From Streptomyces sulphureus DSM 40104 (GTDB lineage Bacteria > Actinomycetota > Actinomycetes > Streptomycetales > Streptomycetaceae), in the NCBI RefSeq assembly GCF_000381025.1, contig NZ_KB905819.1, positions 1 to 64,000 of the forward strand: 64,000 nt of DNA. The letters run 5' to 3'. Position 1 is the first letter of the stretch. Each line of letters opens with the position of its first letter. The position numbers and the translations under genes are program-made. Positions 41,043-51,380 of the stretch are shown piece after piece. The notes under the pieces are model-generated. The model was not told where the DNA came from and made no database searches. It saw nothing but the letters and a program-made list of their open reading frames with translations.

Positions 41043-41570
41043 GTGGCCGAGCAGCTCTACGCCACCCTGAAGACCAACCACGGCGATATCGAGGTACAGC
41101 TCTTCCCCAACCACGCACCGACGACGGTGAAGAACTTCGTCGAACTCGCCGAGGGCGCCCGTGAGTGGACCAACCCGTCCACCGGCCAGAAGACGAGGGA
41201 GAAGCTCTACGACGGCACGGTCTTCCACCGCGTCATCAGCGGCTTCATGATCCAGGGCGGCGACCCCCTGGGCAACGGCACCGGCGGCCCCGGCTACGAG
41301 TTCCAGGACGAGTTCCACCCCGACCTCGCCTTCACCAAGCCGTACCTGCTGGCGATGGCGAACGCCGGCCCGGGGACCAACGGTTCGCAGTTCTTCCTCA
41401 CCCTCGCGCCGACGACCTGGCTCACCGGCAAGCACACCATCTTCGGTGAGGTCACCAACGACGCGGGCAAGAAGGTCGTCGACGAGATCGGCGGCACCGC
41501 GACCAACCCGCGGACCGACCGGCCGCTCCAGGACGTCGTCATCGAGTCCGTCGTCATCGAGCGTCGCTGA
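41043..41570 (+). CDS. ppiA: peptidyl-prolyl cis-trans isomerase (cyclophilin)
   Basis: 175 residues from GTG 41043. Cyclophilin active-site regions: FHRVISGFMIQGGDPLGNGT, MANAGPGTNGSQFFLTLAP, TWLTGKHTIFGEV. The catalytic Arg (FHR), Gln (MIQGGD) and Phe (QFF) are present. No signal peptide, so cytoplasmic. It assists protein folding. Conserved position beside DUF5324 and rhomboid genes in Streptomyces. Confidence 0.94.
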   Translation: MAEQLYATLKTNHGDIEVQLFPNHAPTTVKNFVELAEGAREWTNPSTGQKTREKLYDGTVFHRVISGFMIQGGDPLGNGTGGPGYEFQDEFHPDLAFTKPYLLAMANAGPGTNGSQFFLTLAPTTWLTGKHTIFGEVTNDAGKKVVDEIGGTATNPRTDRPLQDVVIESVVIERR

Positions 41571-41773
41571 TCCCTCACGCGCCGTTCGTGCGCCCGCCGG
41601 TTCCCGGCGTCCGTGCACTGCTGCCGGCGTCCCCGCGGCTCCGGCCGCAGCGCACGGCACCCGGCTTCGCGTACCTGTACGAGCGGCACCCCGCATCGCC
41701 CCATCTGTCCGTACCCTTCAGACAGGTGGGGCGGTGTTCGCCGAGGCAGCTTCTCAGGGGACGGAACGGATCA

Positions 41774-42739
41774 ATGGAGCAGAACCAGTCGGGCAACCCG
41801 GAACAGTCGGGGCATCCGGAACAGACCGGGCAGCCGGGCCCTGCGGTGCCGCCGCAGGACCCAGGCAGCGCCTCGGGCCGGCCCCCGGCGGTCCACTGCT
41901 ACCGGCATCAGGACCGTGAGACCGGCATACGCTGCACCCGCTGCGAGAGGCCGATCTGCCCTGAGTGCATGATCGCCGCCTCCGTCGGCTTCCAGTGCCC
42001 CGAGTGCGTCAGAGGCGGTTCGGGCACCGGGCACGCGCCGAGTGCCAACCAGCCGCGGACGCTCGCCGGCGGGCGGGTCGCCTCCGATCCGAAGCTCGTC
42101 ACCAAGGTGCTACTCGGCGTCAACGTCGCCGTCTTCCTCGCCGTCCTCGCCGCGGGCGACCAACTCCTCGACCGACTGCTCCTCTTCGGGCGGGCGGTGA
42201 TGGAGCCGTTCGGCCCGCTGGAGGGCGTCGCCGAGGGGCAGTGGTACCGGCTGCTGACCGCGGCCTTCCTGCACCAGGAGTTCGTCCACATCGCGATGAA
42301 CATGCTGGGGCTGTGGTTCCTCGGCCCGCCGCTGGAGGCGGCGCTGGGGCGGCTTCGGTTCGTCGGTCTCTACCTGGTCTCCGCGCTCGGCGGGAGCGCC
42401 CTGGCGTTCCTGCTCTCGTCGCCGAACCAGGCGTCGCTCGGGGCCTCCGGGGCGATCTTCGGCCTCTTCGGGGCCACGGCGGTGCTGATGCGCAGGCTCC
42501 GGTACGACATGCGGCCGGTGCTGATCCTGCTGGCGATCAACCTCGTTTTCACCTTCACCTGGGGCAACATCTCCTGGCAGGCGCACATCGGCGGCCTCGT
42601 GACGGGGGCGGTGCTCGCCTTCGCGCTGGTGCACGCGCCGCGGGAGAAGCGGAATCTCGTGCAGTACGCCGCGTTCGGCGGGATGCTCGTCGTCGTACTG
42701 GCCGTCGTCGTGGTGCGGACGCTCCAACTCGCCCCCTAG
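41774..42739 (+). CDS. rhomboid-family intramembrane serine protease
   Basis: 321 residues from ATG 41774. A soluble N-terminal part contains a B-box-like zinc motif (CYRHQDRETGIRCTRCERPI, CPECMI, CPECVRG). Six membrane helices follow. The catalytic Ser is in LGASGAIFGLFGAT and the catalytic His in WQAHIGGLVTGAVLAF; the HEF/NM-type loop ALGRLRFVGLYLVSALGG is also present. Rhomboids cleave membrane proteins within the bilayer. Substrate unknown. Confidence 0.9.
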   Translation: MEQNQSGNPEQSGHPEQTGQPGPAVPPQDPGSASGRPPAVHCYRHQDRETGIRCTRCERPICPECMIAASVGFQCPECVRGGSGTGHAPSANQPRTLAGGRVASDPKLVTKVLLGVNVAVFLAVLAAGDQLLDRLLLFGRAVMEPFGPLEGVAEGQWYRLLTAAFLHQEFVHIAMNMLGLWFLGPPLEAALGRLRFVGLYLVSALGGSALAFLLSSPNQASLGASGAIFGLFGATAVLMRRLRYDMRPVLILLAINLVFTFTWGNISWQAHIGGLVTGAVLAFALVHAPREKRNLVQYAAFGGMLVVVLAVVVVRTLQLAP

Positions 42740-42769
42740 CGGCGCCGCTCAGGGCCGCCGTGGGAACGG

Positions 42770-42966
42770 TTGTCCACAGACGTGCGCAGATGTTGTGCAC
42801 GGTGGCGGAGTTCGTGTGCACGTGCCGCCGAGAGCGCTGTTCCTCTGCGAGATCGGGGCGGACGGGCGCCCCGCACGCGGTGCAGGGCGCACACCGGCGT
42901 CAACGCCTCGAAAGTTATCCACAGATCTTGTGAGTTTTCCAAGGCTGTGGATCAACCTGTGGATAA
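42770..42966. other. DnaA-box cluster between rhomboid and crgA
   Basis: TTGTCCACA at 42770-42778 (the Streptomyces-preferred form), TTATCCACA at 42915-42923 (perfect), TGTGGATCA at 42946-42954 (one mismatch, reverse) and TGTGGATAA at 42958-42966 (perfect, reverse). Four boxes in about 200 bases of noncoding DNA. Confidence 0.8.
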
Positions 42967-43055
42967 CTTTCGGCACGGCATGCCCGGCGGTCGGACACGG
43001 ACCGTCCACATGCGGGAAGAGGAATCCGCCCCCGGTTCGCCGAGCGGTGGCGACG

Positions 43056-43319
43056 TCACTTCCACTGCGTGGAGACGACGAACCCCGCGGCGATGAAGCC
43101 GAAGCCGACGACGATGTTCCAGTTGCCGAGCGGATCGATCGGCAACGAGCCCTCGGTGACGTAGAAGACGACGATCCAGGCGAGCCCGAGCCCGAACATC
43201 AGCAGCATCAGCGGAGCCACCCAGCGGCGCCCGCCGCTGCTGAAGTTGAGCTCGGTGGCGGCCTTTTTCTCCGGAGGAGGCGTGTAGTCGGCCTTCTTGC
43301 GGATGCGTGACTTCGGCAC
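43056..43319 (-). CDS. crgA: cell division protein CrgA
   Basis: 87 residues. Short charged N-terminus MPKSRIRKKADYTPPPEKKA, two membrane helices (WVAPLMLLMFGLGLAWIVVF and WNIVVGFGFIAAGFVVS) joined by a loop with GNWN, and the terminal TQWK. This is the family hallmark and standard length. CrgA controls FtsZ-ring formation and septation in actinomycetes. Transcribed away from the DUF881 gene. Confidence 0.95.
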   Translation of the reverse strand: MPKSRIRKKADYTPPPEKKAATELNFSSGGRRWVAPLMLLMFGLGLAWIVVFYVTEGSLPIDPLGNWNIVVGFGFIAAGFVVSTQWK

Positions 43320-43487
43320 GAGAGACTCTCCTGTCGATGCGCTGCCTGGCCGCCGCCGGTCTGCGCAACGGCCCGTACGGCCGGGGGAAGACCTTCGGCT
43401 CCTGGACCCTACCCGGGCTGTGCAGACCGGGAGGAGTGTGGTCCGTTAGCGTAGTGCTTCCCCTGGGTGGAGGGAGACAAGGGTACG

Positions 43488-44225
43488 GTGACCAGATTGC
43501 GCATCCGGCCTGTCCGGCTGGCCTCGCTCGGGGTGTTCGCCCTTGCCGGCCTTATCTTCTGGGTGAGCTTCAACACAGCGCAAGGGACGAACCTCCGCAG
43601 TGACGATTCGATGCTGCGGCTCTCCGATCTTATCCAGGAGCGCAGCCGGAAGAACGGCGACCTCGACGCCTCGGCCGCGGCCATACGCGAGCAGGTCGAC
43701 AAGCTGGCGCAGCGGGACAACCGCACTTCCCGCGAGGAGAAGCGGAAGTTGGTCGGCCTGGAGAAGGAAGCCGGCACCCGCCGGGTCTCGGGCGCGGGCG
43801 TCACGGTCACGCTCGACGACGCTCCGACCAACGCCACCGCACAGGTCCCCGGCGTCCCCGAACCACAGGCCAACGACCTCGTCATCCACCAGCAGGACCT
43901 CCAGGCCGTCGTCAACGCGCTGTGGCGCGGCGGTGCCGAGGGGATCAAGGTGATGGACCAGCGGCTCATCTCCACCAGCGCCGTACGTTGCGTCGGGAAC
44001 ACGCTGATCCTTCAGGGCCGCGTCTATTCGCCGCCGTACGAAATCACCGCCGTGGGCGATCCGCAGGAGCTCCGCAAGGCGCTCGACGGGGACGAGGAGA
44101 TCGACAAGTACCTCCGGTACGTGGAGGCTTACGGGCTCGGCTGGAACGTCGAGGAGCGCAAGAAGACGACGCTGCCCGGCTACGGCGGCACCATCGACCT
44201 CCGGTACGCGGAGCCCGCCGAATAG
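43488..44225 (+). CDS. DUF881-family membrane-anchored protein
   Basis: 245 residues from GTG 43488, with GGAGGG upstream. One N-terminal membrane helix (LASLGVFALAGLIFWVSF), a coiled coil (SMLRLSDLIQERSRKNGDLD, IREQVDKLAQRDN), then the exported DUF881 domain with GAGVTVTLDDAP, HQQDLQAVVNALWRGGAEGI and VGNTLILQGRVYSPPYEITA. Found beside crgA across actinobacteria and thought to act in division or septum control. Confidence 0.88.
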   Translation: MTRLRIRPVRLASLGVFALAGLIFWVSFNTAQGTNLRSDDSMLRLSDLIQERSRKNGDLDASAAAIREQVDKLAQRDNRTSREEKRKLVGLEKEAGTRRVSGAGVTVTLDDAPTNATAQVPGVPEPQANDLVIHQQDLQAVVNALWRGGAEGIKVMDQRLISTSAVRCVGNTLILQGRVYSPPYEITAVGDPQELRKALDGDEEIDKYLRYVEAYGLGWNVEERKKTTLPGYGGTIDLRYAEPAE

Positions 44226-44385
44226 CGCGAGGAGCCGCGGCGAGCGTCCCCGAACGGGGCGAATCGGTGCGCGCCCGCCCGTGCACCCGATGCGCCCCTT
44301 ACCCTGGGGACAACCGGCGTCCGCCCCGCGGACCGTCCGGGCGGCAGCACACCCCGGGTGCGGAGACGAAGGGACGGCATCGCGG

Positions 44386-44568
44386 ATGTACGGCTGGATC
44401 TGGCGCCATCTGCCGGGCAACACCCCTGTGCGGACGGTGATTTCGGTGATCCTGGTGCTCGGGGTCGTCTACCTCCTCTTCCAGTACGTCTTCCCCTGGG
44501 CGGAGCCGCTGCTGCCGTTCAACGACGTCACGGTCGACGGGGCAGCCGGGGCGGGAGGCGCGGCGTGA
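44386..44568 (+). CDS. small conserved membrane protein
   Basis: 60 residues from ATG 44386. One membrane helix (VRTVISVILVLGVVYLLFQY) preceded by MYGWIWRHLPGNTP and followed by FPWAEPLLPFNDVTVDG. Conserved in Streptomyces between the DUF881 gene and pabA, overlapping the pabA start by four bases. Function unknown. Confidence 0.8.
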   Translation: MYGWIWRHLPGNTPVRTVISVILVLGVVYLLFQYVFPWAEPLLPFNDVTVDGAAGAGGAA

Positions 44569-45215
44569 CCCGCATCCTCGTCGTCGACAACTACGACAGC
44601 TTCGTCTTCAACCTCGTGCAGTACCTCCAGCAACTCGGCGCCGAGTGCGAGGTCGTCAGGAACGACGAGGTGCCGCCGACCCACGCGGACGAGGGCTTCG
44701 CGGGCGTGCTCCTCTCGCCGGGCCCCGGAGCCCCCGCTCAGGCCGGTGTCTGCCGGGAGATGGTGGGGCACTGCGCCGCAGCCGGTGTGCCGCTCTTCGG
44801 GGTGTGCCTCGGCATGCAGACGATCGCCGAGTGGTACGGAGGCGAGGTCACCCGCGCGCCCGAGCTCCTCCACGGCAAGACCTCCCCCGTGCACCACGAG
44901 GGTGCAGGCGTCTTCCGCGGCCTGCCCTCGCCGTTCACCGCGACGCGCTACCACTCGCTCGGCGTCCCCGCCGAGAGCCTCCCGCCCGAACTGCTGCTGA
45001 CCGCCGAGACGGCCGAGGGGCTGGTGATGGGCGTCCGGCACCGCGAACACGCCGTCGAAGGCGTGCAGTTCCACCCGGAGTCCGTACTCACCGAGTGGGG
45101 CCACCGGATGCTCGCCAACTGGCTGGAGGAGTGCGGCGACCCGGGCGCCGTCGCGCGTTCCGCCGGCCTCGCCGGGGTGTCCGGGACCGTCGGCGCGGGC
45201 GCGGTCCTTACGTGA
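44565..45215 (+). CDS. pabA: aminodeoxychorismate/anthranilate synthase glutaminase
   Basis: 216 residues, GTG start. Class I glutamine amidotransferase: VDNYDSFVFNLVQYL, oxyanion LLSPGPGAPAQ, catalytic Cys in PLFGVCLGMQTIAEWYGG, catalytic His and Glu in GVQFHPESVLTEWGH. It supplies ammonia to a chorismate-using partner. Its location away from trp genes suggests PabA for folate, but TrpG cannot be excluded from sequence alone. Confidence 0.9.
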   Translation: MTRILVVDNYDSFVFNLVQYLQQLGAECEVVRNDEVPPTHADEGFAGVLLSPGPGAPAQAGVCREMVGHCAAAGVPLFGVCLGMQTIAEWYGGEVTRAPELLHGKTSPVHHEGAGVFRGLPSPFTATRYHSLGVPAESLPPELLLTAETAEGLVMGVRHREHAVEGVQFHPESVLTEWGHRMLANWLEECGDPGAVARSAGLAGVSGTVGAGAVLT

Positions 45216-46819
45216 CGTCCCCGCGCCCCGGGTTCGAGGGTGCCCCCGGGGAGCCGTACTTCCCCGAGGGAGGCGAGCCGCACCCCCGCGGGGCGGACGA
45301 GCCGCATCCGGGGCACAACCCGCCGTCCCACGAGGTGGGTTCGGGCGCCGCCTACGAGTGGCAGGGCGAGCCGGGGTACGAGGCGTACGGCGGCTACGGC
45401 GCCTACCGCGCCGCGGTCGACTCGCTCGCCGACCCCCTCACCGATCCGCTGCCCGACCCTGGCCCGCAGCAGGCCCAACCTTCCGGCGTCGAGGGCGAGT
45501 CGGTCCGCGAAACCGAGCAGTTCCGGCGTGCCGGATCGCCCTGGTTCCGGCCGCTGACCTCCGGCGAGCAGGAGCAGCCGCGCCGGGACACCGCCGGCCC
45601 CGACGCGCACGGGCAGCCGGGCGCCTGGGCCCCGGAGGCGTCGGCCGGGTACACGCAGCCGGCGGGGGGTCACGCGGGCCCGTACGCGCCGGGAGAGCAA
45701 GTGCCCCCGGACCTCTCCGGGTTCGGTGGCGGCGCTGGGTACGCTGCCGCGCCCGGGGCCGTCAGGCAGCCGCGGGCTGCCGGTCCTGGCGGGCAGACGT
45801 CGTCGGGGTACGGGCAGTTGGGGGCCGACGGGGTCCCCCAGCAGGGGCGAACGGCGCAGGCCCCGCCGCGGCGCGAGCAGGCCGATCCCACGCCGATCCC
45901 TGCGCCCCGGCGGGGCGCAGGCGTACCGCTCGACGTCCCGCCCGTCCCCGGCGTGCCCGGGGACGACCGGCAGACGGTGGGCCTGCGGCGTCCGGAACGC
46001 GAGGAGTTGGAGCGCAGGCCCGGACGTCGCAGGGCGGCGGGTCGGAAGGGGAGGGCGAGTCCGCAACCGGAGGTGCGGGCCGGGACGCGGCTGGAGGCGC
46101 GGCGGGCCGAACGCGCCAGGAGGCCGGGCCCCGGGATCATAGCGAGCCGGTTCCTCGGCGAGGTCTTCATCAGTGTCGGCGTCCTGATGCTGCTCTTCGT
46201 CGCCTACCAACTGTGGTGGACCAACGTCCTCGCAGGGCAGGAGGCGGGCGGTGCGGCGAGCGACCTCCACGAGCAGTGGGAGAAGCCGAAGGCCGAGCGG
46301 AAACCCGACCCGGAGCGGAGGGCCGGGGCGTTCGAGCCGGGTGAGGGCTTCGCGCTGGTGCACATCCCCAAGATCGACCTTCAGGCGCCGATCGCGGAGG
46401 GAGTCTCCAAGGAGAAGGTCCTCGACAAGGGCATGGTGGGCCACTACGACGAGGAGCCGCTGAAGACGGCGATGCCCTGGGACAAGAGGGGCAACTTCGC
46501 GCTCGCCGGCCACCGGAACACGCACGGCGAACCGTTCCGCTACGTCAACCGGCTCGTCGGCGGCGACAAGGTGGTCGTCGAGACGTCGAGCCGCTACTAC
46601 ACGTACGAGGTGACGAGCCGGCTCGCGTCGACGTCGCCGTCGAACACCTCCGTGATCGATCCCGTGCCCGCGCAGTCCGGGTTCCGCAAGGCGGGCAAGT
46701 ACGTCACGCTCACCACCTGCACTCCGGAGTACACCTCCAAGTACCGTCTGATCGTCTGGGGCAAAATGGTCGACGAGCGTCCGAGGAGCGAGGGGAAGCC
46801 GGACGCGCTGATCGGGTAG
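45212..46819 (+). CDS. class E sortase, first of two
   Basis: 535 residues from GTG 45212, overlapping pabA. The first 300 residues are a long Pro/Gly/Glu-rich cytoplasmic segment. A membrane helix (IASRFLGEVFISVGVLMLLF) leads to LWWTNVLAG, then the sortase fold: VHIPKIDLQAPIAEGV, catalytic His in LAGHRNTHGEPFRY, catalytic Cys in TLTTCTPEYTSKYRLIVWG with Arg. Class E sortases attach LAXTG-type proteins such as chaplins to peptidoglycan in Streptomyces. Confidence 0.92.
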   Translation: MTSPRPGFEGAPGEPYFPEGGEPHPRGADEPHPGHNPPSHEVGSGAAYEWQGEPGYEAYGGYGAYRAAVDSLADPLTDPLPDPGPQQAQPSGVEGESVRETEQFRRAGSPWFRPLTSGEQEQPRRDTAGPDAHGQPGAWAPEASAGYTQPAGGHAGPYAPGEQVPPDLSGFGGGAGYAAAPGAVRQPRAAGPGGQTSSGYGQLGADGVPQQGRTAQAPPRREQADPTPIPAPRRGAGVPLDVPPVPGVPGDDRQTVGLRRPEREELERRPGRRRAAGRKGRASPQPEVRAGTRLEARRAERARRPGPGIIASRFLGEVFISVGVLMLLFVAYQLWWTNVLAGQEAGGAASDLHEQWEKPKAERKPDPERRAGAFEPGEGFALVHIPKIDLQAPIAEGVSKEKVLDKGMVGHYDEEPLKTAMPWDKRGNFALAGHRNTHGEPFRYVNRLVGGDKVVVETSSRYYTYEVTSRLASTSPSNTSVIDPVPAQSGFRKAGKYVTLTTCTPEYTSKYRLIVWGKMVDERPRSEGKPDALIG

Positions 46820-46893
46820 GCAGTACGACAGGGGTCGGCGGCGGCCGGCGCCGGAGGCGCGGTGGCGAACGAGAGTCGGAGGCGGGCGGTCCG

Positions 46894-47712
46894 TTGGCGG
46901 AGATCGAGGAAGGCGGCGAGCGGCCGGCGAACGCCGTGTGCACCGAGCCCGAGGAGCCGTCGGCGGGCGCGGGCGGCGGAGCGGGCTCCGGCGGCGACCG
47001 TACGGGCGGCGGCGACGGAGCCTCGTGGGGCGGATCAGGGGCGCGCGGTGTGGTGGCGGCGATCGTGGGCGTCGTGGGGGAGTTGCTGATCACCGCGGGG
47101 TTGGTGCTGGCGCTCTTCGTCGTCTACTCGCTGTGGTGGACCAATGTCCTCGCCGACCGCGACGCGCAGCGCGAGGGCTCGAAGGTGCGGGACGGCTGGG
47201 AGCAGAGCGAGCGGCCCGGCGCCATCGACATAGAGGGAGGGATCGGGTTCCTCCATGTGCCGGCGATGTCCAGCAACGACGTCCTCGTCAAGAAGGGCAC
47301 CGACCCGGACGAGCTCAACCAGGGCATCGCCGGCTACTACACCTCGCCCGTGAAGTCGGCGCTGCCGCAGGACCAGTCGGGCAACTTCTCGCTCGCCGCC
47401 CACCGGGACGGGCACGGGGCGAAGTTCCACGACATCGACAAGATCGAGAAGGGCGACGCGGTGGTCTTCGAGACGAAGAACACCTGGTTCGTCTACAAGG
47501 TCTACGAGATCCTGCCCGAGACCTCCCGGTACAACGTCGACGTCCTCGATCCGGTGCCCGAGGAGTCGGGCAAGAAGAAGGCCGGGCGGTACATCACGCT
47601 GACGACGTGCACCCCGGTCTACACCTCGAAGTACCGGTACGTCGTCTGGGGCGAGTTGGAGCGCACCGAGGACGTCGACGCGGAGCGTACGCCCCCGAAG
47701 GAGCTGCGCTAG
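46894..47712 (+). CDS. class E sortase, second of two
   Basis: 272 residues from TTG 46894 with a GGAGG-type site before it; the start is uncertain. Short variable N-terminus, membrane helix (GELLITAGLVLALFVVYSLW), LWWTNVLA, then sortase motifs: GFLHVPAMSSNDVLVKKGTD, His in SLAAHRDGHGAKFHDIDK, Cys in TLTTCTPVYTSKYRYVVWG with Arg. Tandem copy of the preceding gene, differing mostly in the N-terminal extension. Probably partly redundant or with different substrates. Confidence 0.9.
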   Translation: MAEIEEGGERPANAVCTEPEEPSAGAGGGAGSGGDRTGGGDGASWGGSGARGVVAAIVGVVGELLITAGLVLALFVVYSLWWTNVLADRDAQREGSKVRDGWEQSERPGAIDIEGGIGFLHVPAMSSNDVLVKKGTDPDELNQGIAGYYTSPVKSALPQDQSGNFSLAAHRDGHGAKFHDIDKIEKGDAVVFETKNTWFVYKVYEILPETSRYNVDVLDPVPEESGKKKAGRYITLTTCTPVYTSKYRYVVWGELERTEDVDAERTPPKELR

Positions 47713-47772
47713 CCGCCCCGTCGTGCGCGGAGGGCCGGGTGGGAACCCGGCCCTCCGTCTCTTCGCACAGGG

Positions 47773-49740
<1,968 letters not shown>

Positions 49741-49901
49741 AGTCTCCAGCCCTCTCCGGTCGTCCGTGCCGCGGTGCCGGCCTCGTCGAGGCTGCGGCTG
49801 CGGCACGGCGGTGTGCTGCTCGGCATACGGTACCCGGCGGTGGTTCGGGCCCCCGTGCGACGGTGGTCGGCGACTGCGGGGGCCCGGTGGCCGGGGTCAC
49901 G

Positions 49902-51380
49902 TCACTGCTTTCCGTCGAGGACAGCCTCCATGACGCCCTTCGCGATGGGTGCGGCGAGCTTGCCGCCCGCGATGTCGCTGCGGAGGGTGTCCGAGCTCTC
50001 CACCACGGCGGCGACGGCGACGGGTGAGCCGTCGTCGGTCTTGGCGTAGGAGATGAACCACGCGTAGGGGTTGTCCTCGTTGTTCTCGCCGTGCTGTGCG
50101 GTGCCCGTCTTGCCGCCGACGGTGACGCCGGGGATCTTCCCCGAGCTGCCGGTGCCGTCGTTGACGACCGTCTCCATCGCCTGCTGGAGCTTCTGCGCGT
50201 TCTCGCTGGAGACGGGCTGGCTCAGCTCCTTCGGCTTGGTCTGCTCGACGACGTTGAGGTTGGGCGCGACGAGCTGGTCGACCATGTACGGCTTCATGAG
50301 CTTGCCGTCGTTGGCGACAGCCGAGGCAACCATGGCCATCTGGAGCGGGGTTGCCTGGTTGGACGCCTGGCCGATGCCGGCCAGGGCGTTCTGCGGCTGG
50401 TTGTCCTTCGGGTAGAGGCTCGGCGCCGGGCGGACGGGGGTGTCCTGCGAGCCGCTGTCCTGGTCCCGGTTGAAGCCGAACTTCTCGGCCTCCTCCATCA
50501 TCTTCTCGTTGCCCAGCTCGTGGGACATCTTCGCGAAGACGGTGTTGCACGACCACTGGAGCGCGACGCGGACGCTGGCGTTCTTGCACGCCGGGTTGTT
50601 GCCGTCGTTGCCGAGGTCGTTGGTGCTCTGCGGGAGGCGGTACGGGACCTCGCTCTGGGTCCTCTTGTCGAGGTCGTACTCGCCGCTCTCCAGGCCGGCC
50701 GCCGCGGTGACGATCTTGAACGTCGAGCCGGGCGGGTAGGTCTGGCGGAGCGCCCGGTTGAGCATCGGGTCTTCCGGATCGTTCTTCTTCTGGAGGGAGT
50801 TGAACGCGTCCGAGTCCTTCTTGCCCACGCCCGCGAACTTCGACGGGTCGTAGGAGGGCTTGTTGGCGAGGGCGAGGATCGCGCCGGAGCGCGGGTCGAT
50901 CGCGGCGACCGCGCCCTTGGAGTCACCGAGCCCGTCCCAGGCCGCCTTCTGCGCCTTGGAGTTGAGCGTGGTGACGACGTTGCCGCCCTTCTGCTGCTTC
51001 CCCGTGAGCATGTCGATGGTGCGGTTGAAGAAGAGCCGGTCGTCGTCGCCCGTGAGGATCGGGTCGTAGAGGCTCTCCAGTTGGGTGGCGCCGAAGCCCT
51101 GCGAGGCGAAGCCGGTGACGGGCGCCCACAGCTTGCCGTTCTTGTACGTGCGCTTGTACTTGAAGTCGTTGCCGTTGACGACGGTCGACCCGGTGATCGA
51201 CTTGCCGTCGACGATGATGTTGCCGCGCGGCTGCGCGTAGCGGGCGATGTCGACGCGGCGGTTCTTGGAGTCGGTCTTGAGGTCTTCGGCCTGCACGAGC
51301 TGGACCCAGTTGTCCCGGATCAGCAGCGCGAGGACGAGCAGGCCGCAGAAGATCGCGATTCTGCGCAGCGGCTTGTTCAC
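49902..51380 (-). CDS. pbpA: penicillin-binding protein PbpA (class B transpeptidase)
   Basis: 492 residues from GTG 51380. Short cytoplasmic start, membrane helix (IAIFCGLLVLALLIRDNWV), dimer domain, then transpeptidase: SxxK in PPGSTFKIVTAAAG (Ser near 217), SxN in LQWSCNTVFAKM, KTG in GVTVGGKTGTAQHG. Crosslinks peptidoglycan together with the FtsW/RodA-type polymerase encoded just upstream with a four-base overlap. Confidence 0.94.
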   Translation of the reverse strand: MNKPLRRIAIFCGLLVLALLIRDNWVQLVQAEDLKTDSKNRRVDIARYAQPRGNIIVDGKSITGSTVVNGNDFKYKRTYKNGKLWAPVTGFASQGFGATQLESLYDPILTGDDDRLFFNRTIDMLTGKQQKGGNVVTTLNSKAQKAAWDGLGDSKGAVAAIDPRSGAILALANKPSYDPSKFAGVGKKDSDAFNSLQKKNDPEDPMLNRALRQTYPPGSTFKIVTAAAGLESGEYDLDKRTQSEVPYRLPQSTNDLGNDGNNPACKNASVRVALQWSCNTVFAKMSHELGNEKMMEEAEKFGFNRDQDSGSQDTPVRPAPSLYPKDNQPQNALAGIGQASNQATPLQMAMVASAVANDGKLMKPYMVDQLVAPNLNVVEQTKPKELSQPVSSENAQKLQQAMETVVNDGTGSSGKIPGVTVGGKTGTAQHGENNEDNPYAWFISYAKTDDGSPVAVAAVVESSDTLRSDIAGGKLAAPIAKGVMEAVLDGKQ

